From Stramenopiles sp. TOSAG23-6 (lineage: Eukaryota > Sar), in NCBI GenBank assembly GCA_900128565.1, contig LT635928.1, forward strand, positions 1 to 44,779: 44,779 bases of DNA, written 5' to 3'. The notes under the pieces were generated by a model, which was given only the letters and a program-made list of their open reading frames with translations, was not told where the DNA came from and searched no databases. A program made the translations under genes and the position numbers. The number at the start of each line of letters is the position of its first letter. Positions within the stretch are counted from its first letter, which is position 1. Shown here piece after piece: positions 22,601-30,755 of this stretch.

Positions 22601-23189
22601 ACATACATTCCCATATATCGATCCACTTGATGGAGTTTTACAAAATATGATATTGACGGTGTTGTTTGCTACTCTATTGTGTGCTGAAGTATTGAAAAAC
22701 TATGGTGCAAATGATATGGACAAACATGGATATTATAAGACCGCTGAAGTCATTGCGCCTATACTCATTACATTTAATGCGATTTTAATTATAGCTACAA
22801 TTGTTGCACTGTATCTCGTATTTCGACGTTTTTGGGACACACTCAAACAGGAAACCGATACACCTGGATTAGCTGGAGCAGTCTTTCGAACAACACATTT
22901 TATTGGTAAAAAAATCCATAATACTCGGGAAAGTAGAAGAGCGTCTCGACTTAGGAGAGCAAAGAGAAAGAAGAAGAAGAAACAAAGAATGATGATGGAA
23001 GTGAATCTAGTACGAAAAGTTCATATTGCGAATGAAAATGCTAGAGAAATTGAAGAAGCGACTGAAAAAGAAAAGGCAAAAGCTCGAATGAAAGCAAAAC
23101 GACAGAAAAATTTACAAAATAATGATGGCGATGATAATGAAAATTCACATGATAATGATGATGTACATTATATGGATACCAATGAGTAG
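19695..23189 (+). CDS. secreted-side IPT/TIG and cysteine-rich receptor with EF-hand and polytopic membrane region
   Basis: 1164 residues; the ATG at 19695 starts a clear signal peptide (hydrophobic run ending ...SSWCFA). Order: IPT/TIG domain (PTITGIQPAEGPATGGSVI, about 38-130); at least four GCC2_GCC3/TNFR-like cysteine modules (CPGGKYSTTSGQTACLDCPAG and similar, about 150-265); a further cysteine-containing ectodomain; membrane segment LGCLVPFFIVFFFVQV (about 410-430); a cytosolic Lys-rich loop; an EF-hand DKDGSGTISWSE (about 630-641); five or more membrane segments (about 735-1050); a long basic helical tail. Inference: surface sensor or channel-like receptor with Ca2+ feedback. The TTG 39 bases upstream is not the start. 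Follows a C8 homopolymer and an N. Confidence 0.85.
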   Translation: MKNRKYWRIFIVLAIVEFSSWCFAGEKEFVDKKCAGGVVKPTITGIQPAEGPATGGSVITITGDFGTIDPGDMLTITVNSVMCGKVKEGGVVKSLYRSKTELVCETKKSDVNKDETPAEVKVKFLNDDDYKAVTSFKLIRCKPGTFADMSATPFKCSTCPGGKYSTTSGQTACLDCPAGKSRLASSSDHTVCNDCPAGYFQSETGKETCEKCWPGWYNSVTGQSKCKMCAIGTYNLVSGSASERASSCLACPTGAFCPGGPVIILTQGYWRDRSVKYLASVHKCDNTGWDERCGGLTEANVVEYLAKFQAAEMSVENYGHGNYALVDEPLDVTIQSNLGYSMNQILREMKMPENKCGTGAIGVLCHACNSTAGYVPGDETGKCISCDNSLSDATLIQAGILGCLVPFFIVFFFVQVIKRPPPSARDPNDIKANNRIHHIRHELSRHVDDPERLFQAMMRSADVANADLKKDGVYITDDVDAEMKKAFEDADLSDESEINQKKEKKKKKKKKKKTQDRTGIGFNSDGEELNIGMDEFKRVLLQHIYSEQAHQERLERKKLKNKNGKNITTKNNDSSSDDSSDDDFAKSLKESLADADVTNKSNKKPTKRLTVPSDAELNALFHWIDKDGSGTISWSELTNQLKTTKTVKGMSALAIEKGRRSIALSLQLGQRTTTLAAMLNGKAKLAISYMQIISQFDIVTNINWPTSYTNFIAGLKLINIDITGAFTTIDSCSFTLPFWATFLGHQLLFPIISLLLLISYYVAIGVGSCSAWSIARKLRYKVATGMSTKVMDVRGNDSIFDGTENFPSKDLMWDRIVQIQTFTFFLLFPSIATSIVNMFFCVDIDGTKYLYADKSVLCSGSSYTYVILLASVSFVAFLIVIPGLYFRLLYTHRNEICRDDRDTNGSEEYQSIRRKYGMLFRQYNGEDWYYEFVEMIRKFLLTAGLLVMPDDYTILTGIIIAFIFATILAHTFPYIDPLDGVLQNMILTVLFATLLCAEVLKNYGANDMDKHGYYKTAEVIAPILITFNAILIIATIVALYLVFRRFWDTLKQETDTPGLAGAVFRTTHFIGKKIHNTRESRRASRLRRAKRKKKKKQRMMMEVNLVRKVHIANENAREIEEATEKEKAKARMKAKRQKNLQNNDGDDNENSHDNDDVHYMDTNE

Positions 23190-23248
23190 ACGTAAAAATC
23201 TAAGAGAAATATTTCAAAACTACAGATGAAAGTTAGTTTTATTATATA

Positions 23249-24456
23249 TTATAAAAGATCGTCGATTTCATTTTCAATATTGTGTTTACTTGTTTCGGAT
23301 TTATTTGTTTCGGATTTATTTGTTTCGGGTTTCGGTTGTGGCAATTTAACTGTTGTTTTTGGTTTTAGACGGGCTTTTTTCTTTCGTCGACGAACTCTCA
23401 CAAAAGTGGGGTTAGGGTTTGGAAGCGATAATATTTTTGCTGTTTGTTTTTTAGATATTTCATTATGCATTACTTTACTTGATGGATTTCTAAAGTTTTG
23501 AGATATTTCATTATGCACAACTGTGCTTGATGGATTTCTAAAGTTATCATTCAGATTATCAAAACTGGAAGGCTGTTCGTTCCAATTAACATCATACTCT
23601 TTAATCAAATTATTTCGTGTAGAAATTTCATCATTTGATTCACTGTCAGACTCAGTTTCTTCAATAGTTTTGTCATCACTTTCACCATGTATAGTGAAAA
23701 AATATATCAAATTAAAAATTCATTAGTTAGGTACGCGTAATTTGCTATGAAAAAATAAATTTGAAATTAATGATGAAAACGTACACGATAGTCACTACCA
23801 AGTTGTGCATGTAAATTTTCAATATGTTTTCTTTTCGAATTAAGTAATGCAGTAAATTGTTTAATTAGTTGAATTTCCATTTGTTTTTTTACAGTAGCGG
23901 CTTCAATAGTGGCAGTGTTAGATGCTTTCAAAAGACCTTTCAACTCTTCATTCTGCTTCTTCAAAGAAGAAATTGTACAAATCGACTGAGAGTATTGCTC
24001 TGATACGTCTACAAGTAATTGAGTCATAGCTTCTGATTTTTTCGATTGATGCATATCGATAGAGAGAAGTTTCAGTTTAAGTAAAGATCCTGGTCTCTGT
24101 ACTTTAACAACAAAAGTTCCCGTCTGGCAATTAATAGCATAAGAAAAGCGTGACCGTTCCACTTCTGTACCAAGAAACGCAGTAAACATTGCAGCACAGT
24201 AATCTTCATTAAATTCAACATCATTTGGTTTTAAACCGCTAAATATTTCAAAAGATTGTACCTGATATATTTTCAGACCACGACAAACTTGAATGTCGAG
24301 TTTTACACTGTTTCCAGTGACTCGACCCTTTACAAGAACAAAATAAGAAAATCCTTTGACATTAAAATGGAACATGTTCACTTTTAGAGTACCTTTGTTC
24401 TCATTGACGACATTCCCTGGTGATTCAGTTAACATGGAATCGATACATTCTGACAT
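23249..24456 (-). CDS. XRCC4: XRCC4-like non-homologous end-joining factor
   Basis: Exons are 23785-24456 and 23249-23686 (introner copy J between them), 369 residues; human XRCC4 has 336. The N-terminal two-thirds reads as a beta-rich head. A coiled coil follows, with QMEIQLIKQFTALLNSKRKH and IENLHAQL, matching the XRCC4 pattern of a helix ending in LNxKKxKIxxLHxKL, where ligase IV binds. The tail is acidic, then basic (VRVRRRKKKARLKPK), with 16-residue and Lys-Ser-Glu-Thr-Asn repeats. In NHEJ, XRCC4 stabilises DNA ligase IV. Exon 2 contains a telomere-like dimer coding Asn-Pro-Asn-Pro. The call rests on the coiled coil and domain order; XLF or SAS-6-type relatives are alternatives. Confidence 0.72.
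23408..23419 (+). repeat. TTAGGG-type dimer inside the XRCC4-like coding exon
   Basis: GGGGTTAGGGTTT lies in exon 2; on the coding strand it gives Pro-Asn-Pro-Asn-Pro. One of nine such dimers in the window. Confidence 0.75.
23687..23784 (-). mobile_element. introner-like intron, copy J
   Basis: 98 bp on the minus strand: starts GTACGTTTTC, carries a decayed palindrome followed by GTACCTAAC, and ends TTTTTCACTATACAT. Upstream and downstream ORFs join in phase 0 (YR/GESDD), and the intron contains an early in-frame stop. It ends in AT. Confidence 0.88.
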
Positions 24457-24773
24457 TGCCGAATGTCTCCGTCAAAACGAAGCAATATATCAATGCAAGT
24501 GGTTGAAGTAATTCGGATATATACTCTGTAAAATTCTATTATCTTTTACAGTTCGTTGTGTTGACGTTTGACGTGACTAGAGTATTACTAGGGTTAGGGT
24601 TTTTAAACCGTACGTTATTTAGCTAGTTAACGGCTCCTCTCATTTCAGTGATTTCACACGTTCTACAATCAAATAGCAAAACAATATTAAATCTCGAAAT
24701 CATTGTTTGGATTGAGATGGTGGTAGATAGCACTCATCAGTAGATCAACACACGGTAATTTTGTGTGTTTAAG
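24457..24773. promoter_or_regulatory. divergent spacer with telomere-like box
   Basis: 317 bp between the XRCC4-like gene and the next plus-strand gene. TAGGGTTAGGGTT sits at 24590-24602, near the middle. The same dimer occurs in the spacer at 39928 and upstream of the DHHC gene at 38657, resembling the telo-box (AAACCCTAA) of plant promoters. No gene is seen in the spacer. Confidence 0.55.
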
Positions 24774-26087
24774 ATGTCGCTAAACTCAATGTTTGCACAG
24801 CAAAAGATAGAATCTGAAACACAAATGAACCATGGATATCCTTCGCTTCACAGTGATGAGTTTCAATTATCCAGGATATTATTGAAAGATTTACACAATA
24901 GGGACGATATAATTTCGTCTAGGGATAAAACGTTTCTAAATAGACATATAAATGTTTCACTTGATAAAGCAAAAGTGGAGACATTTTCAGGACTCTATCG
25001 AGGACAACGGCATATTTCTCTAGAGAAAGATAAACTACACAACGCGCCAAGAAGAATACGTACTACTGGAAATCAAAATAAAGGAAAACAAACAAATAAC
25101 TGCTCAGTTACCAATGTCGCTAGAACTAGTTCTCTTGTTCTCTCTCTAGTTTGTGATAATACTGTTCTTCACGTACATTTCATGATTCATTTCAATTTCT
25201 ATTTTAGTATTACCAAATTCTGCACCCAACAAATTTTAAATTTGACATATTTTTTCACAAAACATAGTACTGATTCTATATCCACTGACACTGACGGTGA
25301 CACAGACAATAGTCAATTCATTGATGAAATGAACAATGAAACTTTACACAAAACACAAGCAAAATGTATAAAATCTAAGGTACAACTTTCGAATGTCAGC
25401 GAAAATATTTCCAATGATGTAAAAACAACAGTAAATATGGCACTACAAATGCCTGTTATTCTTAGGGAAATTCACACTGTACTTAAACTTTTACATCAAG
25501 CAAATTTGAAATTTCATCAAGGTATATTAGCTTGTATTCAAGAGAGTTCATTAACTAAATGTCAGAGAAGTTACACAACTTCTACTTACTTTCATTACTG
25601 TGAATTTAATCAATTTGTTGAAGGATTTGAAAATTTAGTTTCTCTTGCACAACTGGAAACTAAGAACCCTAACCCTAATCAATTACCAAAAATGATGTTG
25701 AGAAAATTATCAAACATTATTTTGACTGTCTTTCGTGTGCAGGTATCCAATAGCTCATTCCTTAAATTTGTTGATACTTTAATGGTTTCAGCTTGTTTTA
25801 CAATCATGTCGCTCTGTTACTCCATTAGTAAAAATATGGATATTGATGACGCTAAATATGCCACTATAGTATTCGAATATTTAGATATGGGTAATTTAGG
25901 AATGGTAACGTCATTACAATTGAAGTATTTGTATGATGGTTTAATAGGAATCAGTAAAAGTATTAGTACAAATATTAGTACGAGTGAGTTTATGTTCCCA
26001 CAAAATAATATGAATAGAGTAGAATTTATAATATGGTTTAAAAATTCAATGAAGCGAGGGGTGTTTGCTGATATTTTACAATTATAG
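24774..26087 (+). CDS. unidentified protein with one introner
   Basis: Exons are 24774-25172 and 25266-26087, 406 residues, starting at the ATG after an in-frame GTG. The first third is polar; the middle has helices (MALQMPVILREIHTVLKLLH). The end has an EF-hand-shaped segment (EYLDMGNLGMVTSLQLKYLY) lacking several Ca2+ ligands. Family not recognised. A telomere-like dimer in exon 2 (25665-25678) encodes NPNPN. Its 3' end faces the PPR gene only 42 bp away. If copy D were retained the frame would stay open and 31 residues would be added. Confidence 0.65.
   Translation: MSLNSMFAQQKIESETQMNHGYPSLHSDEFQLSRILLKDLHNRDDIISSRDKTFLNRHINVSLDKAKVETFSGLYRGQRHISLEKDKLHNAPRRIRTTGNQNKGKQTNNCSVTNVARTSSLVLSLVCDNTVLHVHFMIHFNFYFSITKFCTQQILNLTYFFTKHSTDSISTDTDGDTDNSQFIDEMNNETLHKTQAKCIKSKVQLSNVSENISNDVKTTVNMALQMPVILREIHTVLKLLHQANLKFHQGILACIQESSLTKCQRSYTTSTYFHYCEFNQFVEGFENLVSLAQLETKNPNPNQLPKMMLRKLSNIILTVFRVQVSNSSFLKFVDTLMVSACFTIMSLCYSISKNMDIDDAKYATIVFEYLDMGNLGMVTSLQLKYLYDGLIGISKSISTNISTSEFMFPQNNMNRVEFIIWFKNSMKRGVFADILQL
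25173..25265 (+). mobile_element. introner-like intron, copy D (diverged)
   Basis: 93 bp: GTACATTTC start, CACCCAACAAATTTT in place of TACCTAAC, and TTTTTTCACAAAACAT end. Phase 0. It is recognised by the conserved order and spacing of blocks, although each has mutated. The alternative AG two bases further (25267) would shift the frame. It has no in-frame stop, so removal is inferred from homology to the family. Confidence 0.75.
25665..25678 (-). repeat. TTAGGG-type dimer in coding exon
   Basis: AACCCTAACCCTAA on the plus strand codes for Asn-Pro-Asn-Pro-Asn within the unidentified gene at 24774-26087. Confidence 0.75.
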
Positions 26088-26129
26088 TTATAGTTATAAT
26101 AAAGTTTATAGTTTTGGTACTCATTAAAA

Positions 26130-28019
26130 TCAGAAAAAGTCTCGTACGAGAAATCCATTTGATATTTTTCTTGTACTTCGGTCCAAGTCTTGCATAATAC
26201 TACCATGTGACATAGGATTTGAACTAGTAAAATCATTTGTTTGTTCAGTGATATTTACAGCATTGTTGTCATCATCTGAATTTTTCTGATCAGAATCAAA
26301 AATTTTGTCATCTGAATTTTTCTGATCAGAATCAAGAATTGCTCTCAAATAATTTATTTCTGATTTTGCCAAATGAAGTTGTTCTCGCAATTCATTAATT
26401 TCTATGAATAAGCTCGTCATATCCTTATTTTGTATATTATTTGTATCATTTTGTTTATCTACAATTTTCATACTATTTGTATCATTTTGTTTATCTACAA
26501 TTTTCGTATTATTTGTATCATTTTGTTTATCTACAATTTTCGTATTATTCGTGTCCATACTTTTTTCAATTTTTGTTATATTTTCTCTATTATCTGTACT
26601 ATTTTTCAGTTGATCATGCATATTTTTTAAGAGTTCCTCTTTAATCGAAGAGTCACTAATATGTTTTGTAACAATATCCAACTGTTGATCAGTGGCACAA
26701 TTATTTCTTTGTAAGTTACGGAAAAGAGTCAAACCCTTTCTAAATGATTTTTGCATGTCTCTCTCCTTATGTCGATTTTGTTTTCGTTCTGAGAAACAAC
26801 TCTTCAATATATTTAACCGCCAAACATCTGGTTCTATAATATCATTTATCCGTGTAGTAAAAGAATTTGGTTTCAATCCAGCAGCAGGTATACCTATATC
26901 ATACAAATGAGCAGCATCGTCAATAAAACCATGTAACAACATAAATTTTATTATTCGATTGAACCATGTTATATCAACTTTCACTCCAGAGGACTGTAAT
27001 AAAGAAAGTATTTTTTCCGACTCCTCCGGTGATTCCAGTCTACTAAGCATAAGCTCAATATGACTTCTATTCACTAAACTTTTATCACACATTATAGTAA
27101 ATAATTTCAGAGATTTAATCTTACCCTCAACAGTACCATCATTTAATTCTGAAAGGTCTCTCGATAAATTTCGACCTAAAATATGTTTTTTATATCCTAT
27201 AGTATCTCTTTTTGTACCTACACGTGTCAGTTTCTTTCTTTGTTTTATTTCTTTTGTTTCTTTACCCTCTGTAGGATGGATTAATAAAGTAGATGTTTTT
27301 TCTTTTGTTTCTTTACCCTCAGTAGGATGGATTAATAAAGTAGATGCTTTTTCAACATTTTTGTCTAATCTAGGAGGAGTAAAACCTGCAGATCTCATAT
27401 GTCGTCTTGCAGCCCATGCATCTTGTTGTCTACCCGCTTTAATTAATTGGTTTATAAGTATCGAGTAACTCATTTCATTTGTCAAATTCATATGTTGCAT
27501 TAGTTTTACCATTTCAACTGTTTGGTCGGAATTTGCAGTAGCAGAAAGGACAAGATTGCATAATTTAGACGTAGCCTTTCCAGCTACAATTAAATCTGCT
27601 GTAATATCACGAGCCCTGAAAAACCCAGACTCGCCATTCCTCAGCTCCCTTTGAACAAGAGAAAATGTCCTTGCTTCTTCGGCAGACTCGAAGTCTTCAA
27701 CTATTGGTACATGAGAAGCAATATGAGTTGTAGTTGAAAATATTCGTTGAAAACCGGAAGAATAAGGATAGCATAAGGGTTGCCGTTTAATTTCATTTAC
27801 ATAACTATTGATACTATATGGGGCTATATACTGCATCCTGTAATTCATTCGTCTAGTTGTGTGTACATGACGAATAAGTAACTTTGGAAAAATAGGGAAC
27901 ACAAGAAGTTTCTTGGAAAAACGTCCAATGTCACGTACTTTCCTACATAGAAAGCAAGTTTGCCTGTAATTTAGCACCCGCGTCGATCCGATGAAACTAT
28001 TTACTAAACTATGATGCAT
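26130..28019 (-). CDS. pentatricopeptide (PPR) protein with coiled-coil tail, probably mitochondrial
   Basis: 629 residues. The N-terminus is rich in Arg/Lys/Ser and poor in acid, consistent with a mitochondrial presequence (about 1-60). PPR-like units include YSILINQLIKAGRQQDAWAA followed by RRHMRSAGFTP (about 180-215) and ITWFNRIIKFMLLHGFIDDA (about 350-370); such proteins bind organellar RNA. The C-terminal third is low complexity with repeats of DTNNTKIVDKQN (four, imperfect), DSDQKNSDD (two) and a coiled coil (SLFIEINELREQLHLAKSEI). A 17-residue segment around STLLIHPTEGKETKE is also doubled. Divergent from the NDP kinase gene. Confidence 0.75.
   Translation of the reverse strand: MHHSLVNSFIGSTRVLNYRQTCFLCRKVRDIGRFSKKLLVFPIFPKLLIRHVHTTRRMNYRMQYIAPYSINSYVNEIKRQPLCYPYSSGFQRIFSTTTHIASHVPIVEDFESAEEARTFSLVQRELRNGESGFFRARDITADLIVAGKATSKLCNLVLSATANSDQTVEMVKLMQHMNLTNEMSYSILINQLIKAGRQQDAWAARRHMRSAGFTPPRLDKNVEKASTLLIHPTEGKETKEKTSTLLIHPTEGKETKEIKQRKKLTRVGTKRDTIGYKKHILGRNLSRDLSELNDGTVEGKIKSLKLFTIMCDKSLVNRSHIELMLSRLESPEESEKILSLLQSSGVKVDITWFNRIIKFMLLHGFIDDAAHLYDIGIPAAGLKPNSFTTRINDIIEPDVWRLNILKSCFSERKQNRHKERDMQKSFRKGLTLFRNLQRNNCATDQQLDIVTKHISDSSIKEELLKNMHDQLKNSTDNRENITKIEKSMDTNNTKIVDKQNDTNNTKIVDKQNDTNSMKIVDKQNDTNNIQNKDMTSLFIEINELREQLHLAKSEINYLRAILDSDQKNSDDKIFDSDQKNSDDDNNAVNITEQTNDFTSSNPMSHGSIMQDLDRSTRKISNGFLVRDFF
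26436..26550. repeat. 36-bp coding minisatellite in the PPR protein
   Basis: Three close copies plus one partial copy of a 36-bp unit encode a 12-residue repeat (DTNNTKIVDKQN, read on the minus strand). Unit length is a multiple of three, so copy number can vary without frameshift. A second 51-bp duplication lies at about 27250-27352. Confidence 0.85.
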
Positions 28020-28475
28020 TATTTAACAGGTAAAACTAAATTTGGTTATATGCAAAATGTCGGCTTCTGAAACGCCCAGTACAAATTTTGCGCAGATTCC
28101 TAACGAGACTAACCTCAAACTGTTCGACGTCAGTTTATACACTTGAAACAGTATATGTCAATTACTTTTAATCCAGTATGTCAACTTATATTTTAATATC
28201 TTAATGAATTGGACTTTTGCTGAAACAAACAACCAAACAGACTCAGAGATATTATACTAGAAAAATACTATGAATGGGATACGTATATTCCTTTTGACCA
28301 GCTGGCCTTGCAAAATTTGGCCGCGGCACGTGTGTTTTTTGGCATCCTCCTCTCATAAGCTCACTTATTTCCAAGCTGTCGCTTTAGTAATTCTATAGTT
28401 ACTTAGTTAGTTGAGAGTAAATCACTAAATTATATCCTAATAGACAATTACCTTAAATCACTTTAAGATTTGAAA
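28020..28475. promoter_or_regulatory. divergent spacer between PPR and NDP kinase genes
   Basis: 456 bp, the longest divergent spacer but one. A GC-richer patch (GGCCGCGGCACGTG, with a CACGTG E-box) lies at about 28319-28332, upstream of the kinase start. No ORF or RNA gene is apparent. Confidence 0.5.
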
Positions 28476-29072
28476 ATGCCATCCAATAAATGGACGAACT
28501 TCGTTGTTGTCGGTGCTGTTACTGGTGCTGTAGTTGCAGGTGCTGCGTATGTATATCAAAATTTCGCCAACCCAAAGTCAACTAAGGGAAGTAACAAATC
28601 TGAGAAGACGTATATAATGATTAAGCCAGATGGTGTCCAGAGAGGACTTGTTGGCGAGATTGTTACTCGTTTTGAAGAAAAGGGTTTCAAACTTGTTGCT
28701 TTTAAGATGATGAAAGCTTCGCGCCAACTCCTTGAAAAGCATTACTCTGACCTGAAAGGAAAAAAATTCTTTTCAGGTTTGATAACGTATATGCTTTCAG
28801 GACCTGTCGTCTGCATGGTGTGGGAAGGTACCGGTGCAGTAAAGACAGGACGTGTTATGCTAGGCGCAACTGACCCTGCAAAATCAGTACAGGGTTCTAT
28901 CCGAGGAGACTTGTGTATTTCTGTTGGTAAAAATATATGTCACGGGTCTGATTCTGTTAATAGTGCAAAGTCTGAAATTGCTCTTTGGTTTCCAGAAGGT
29001 AAAAACACAGATCCGAAGGTATGTGACTGGGTCAGTCATCATGACCCGTGGATTTATGAAGCTGGGCGATAA
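28476..29072 (+). CDS. nucleoside diphosphate kinase, membrane-anchored
   Basis: 198 residues from ATG 28476 (the preceding TTG is not used). The enzyme transfers the gamma-phosphate from NTP to NDP through a phosphohistidine. Motifs: [18 protein letters not shown], the Kpn-loop region, [16 protein letters not shown] and NICHGSDS with the active-site His at residue 156. The core is about 150 residues as in group I enzymes. It is preceded by about 45 residues containing a hydrophobic segment ([19 protein letters not shown]), probably a membrane anchor or mitochondrial signal-anchor. The C-terminal E ends in the usual WIYE. Intronless. Confidence 0.95.
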   Translation: MPSNKWTNFVVVGAVTGAVVAGAAYVYQNFANPKSTKGSNKSEKTYIMIKPDGVQRGLVGEIVTRFEEKGFKLVAFKMMKASRQLLEKHYSDLKGKKFFSGLITYMLSGPVVCMVWEGTGAVKTGRVMLGATDPAKSVQGSIRGDLCISVGKNICHGSDSVNSAKSEIALWFPEGKNTDPKVCDWVSHHDPWIYEAGR

Positions 29073-29077
29073 ATGTA

Positions 29078-29123
29078 GCGATAGATTGTGGTATAATTTG
29101 GCGATAGATTGTGGTATAATTTG
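29078..29123. repeat. 23-bp tandem duplication just after the NDP kinase stop
   Basis: GCGATAGATTGTGGTATAAT-type units at 29078-29100 and 29101-29123 are identical. They begin five bases after the stop codon, in the 3' UTR. Confidence 0.9.
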
Positions 29124-29226
29124 TAGATAAATGTGAGATCAATTTTGAATTATGCTTTTAATGAAGAAATGAAGTCTTTGTGTTGTATTTACTAAATAAA
29201 TTTGAACTGTTTGAACAATATAAAAT

Positions 29227-30474
29227 TTACTCAACTGACTTTGGTATAAAGACTTGTGCCTGAGCATTGAACTTAGTTACATTATTTAAAGGACAATTTG
29301 TACCAAAGTACTCATGCTGGTTTTCTCCATATGTAGGGTTAGGGTTTTCTCCATATGTAGGGTTAGGGTTTTCTCCATATGTAGGGTTAGGGTTATTATT
29401 CATATGTTCAATTGTGTGGTACATTTCATTGTCACTGTTTGTCCATAATGTAGTTGAATAAACATCATTATCTTCAGGATAAATTCCAGTCACTATAGGT
29501 AAAAAATGAAGTTTTGCCAAATCTGTTAAACCAATGTAAGACAAACTAGATAACCGACGAGGGTTAGGGTTACGACGTGAATTCGACCGACGAGTTGAAA
29601 AGTTAGAGTTTCTATGACGACGACGTAAATTATTTTTCGTATTATTTTTTTTCGTATTAGTAAAATCCCGTGTTTTTATGTTTGAATCATAATTTGAATC
29701 ATAATTTGAATCATAATTTGAATCATAATTTGAATCATAATTCATAGTGAATATATCGACGTTGCTTCTAATAAAACATTCAATTACAAAATTTAAAATT
29801 CCAGTTGTATTATAATCAGATCTAGGTAAATTAGGTGCCAACGCTTGAAGACAAATATCTTTGCCATATCCCCCAAGACAGCCACATATAGCTGTTAATT
29901 GAGTCATTCGACCAAAAGTAGAGTTTTTCGACGTGTCATACGGAGGACCAAGAGATCTTTTCAGAATGAATATAGCAACGTGTTCTACAATACATCTTTC
30001 TGTTAGTTTGAAATTTCCAGGAATATACCATTCGGGAAGCTCCTGTACGTTTTGAGAATTGACTCTGTTATCACTCCTATCACTCTGAAATGAAGCCATT
30101 GACACATCTGATATTGATGTAGTAGAGCCATCTACACTTTCACCATCAGATACAATTTCGTGCTCTACATTAGGACGATTCGGACTGCTAGGTTTGCTAA
30201 ATTCACTTGAAGAAGAAGAACTGTAAACAGCACTTGACGAACTTACATCGGTACAATCCGGTTCATGAAATAACTTATGACTTAAAGGAGACTGTGATTG
30301 TGTAAAGAAACTGTCTGCTGCATGTTGATTGGTCTGAAATCCAGAGTAAGTATTCCAATGATAGAAATAATCGAGGTGGGTTGAAGATATTTGATCCCAT
30401 TGTTGTTGTAGAGGCATATTATTCACACTTCTCGAACGACGTGAATGTGTCTCCTTTCTGAGGTTACGACGCAT
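29227..30474 (-). CDS. unidentified Ser/Asn-rich protein with NPNP and NYDS repeats
   Basis: 415 residues, ATG at 30474. The N-terminus is basic with Arg/Ser; a serine-rich stretch follows (about 75-110). A more ordered core, about 140-235 (YIPGNFKLTERCIVEHVAIF and a CGCLGGYGKDICLQALAPNL segment), is the only part likely to fold, and its family is not recognised. Then come five NYDS repeats, an Arg-rich RRHRNSN stretch, and three NPNPTYGE repeats built on telomere-like dimers. An upstream ORF (30474-30677) ends immediately before it and looks spurious. Confidence 0.6.
   Translation of the reverse strand: MRRNLRKETHSRRSRSVNNMPLQQQWDQISSTHLDYFYHWNTYSGFQTNQHAADSFFTQSQSPLSHKLFHEPDCTDVSSSSAVYSSSSSSEFSKPSSPNRPNVEHEIVSDGESVDGSTTSISDVSMASFQSDRSDNRVNSQNVQELPEWYIPGNFKLTERCIVEHVAIFILKRSLGPPYDTSKNSTFGRMTQLTAICGCLGGYGKDICLQALAPNLPRSDYNTTGILNFVIECFIRSNVDIFTMNYDSNYDSNYDSNYDSNYDSNIKTRDFTNTKKNNTKNNLRRRHRNSNFSTRRSNSRRNPNPRRLSSLSYIGLTDLAKLHFLPIVTGIYPEDNDVYSTTLWTNSDNEMYHTIEHMNNNPNPTYGENPNPTYGENPNPTYGENQHEYFGTNCPLNNVTKFNAQAQVFIPKSVE
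29334..29394 (+). repeat. 24-bp tandem repeat containing telomere-like dimers (three copies)
   Basis: TAGGGTTAGGGTT occurs at 29334, 29358 and 29382, each followed by TTCTCCATATG-type sequence. It is in frame in the unidentified gene, giving NPNPTYGE three times on the minus strand. Confidence 0.9.
29561..29571 (+). repeat. TTAGGG-type dimer in coding exon
   Basis: GGGTTAGGGTT lies in the unidentified gene and codes for Asn-Pro-Asn-Pro on the minus strand. Confidence 0.7.
29684..29747. repeat. 12-bp coding microsatellite, five copies
   Basis: AATCATAATTTG units encode Asn-Tyr-Asp-Ser on the minus strand, in frame with the host gene. Confidence 0.9.
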
Positions 30475-30755
30475 CAGTGGGATATCAATAGAGCTATTTT
30501 GAACTGTGTATCCGCACGAGCCACACGAGATACTTTTTTGTACGTGAGAGATAGCTGAGTTCCGCTTTTATTGTTTCTAAAAAATAGTTGACGTAAAAAA
30601 CGATTGACCAATTTAGTGAAGGTAGAGTGTTGTGAGTGACACCAATAAAAATTGCAGGGAGAAATCGAATGGCGCATATATATCAGGTATTATTATTACA
30701 ATTATAAAATGAGCAGGTTTGTACAACAATGAAATTTTTTTTTATTTTTTGTTTT

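Noticed and set aside
30474-30677. 67-residue ORF directly before the Ser/Asn-rich gene
   Set aside because: Biased to the promoter region, no family resemblance, and it ends just before the next start; likely chance.
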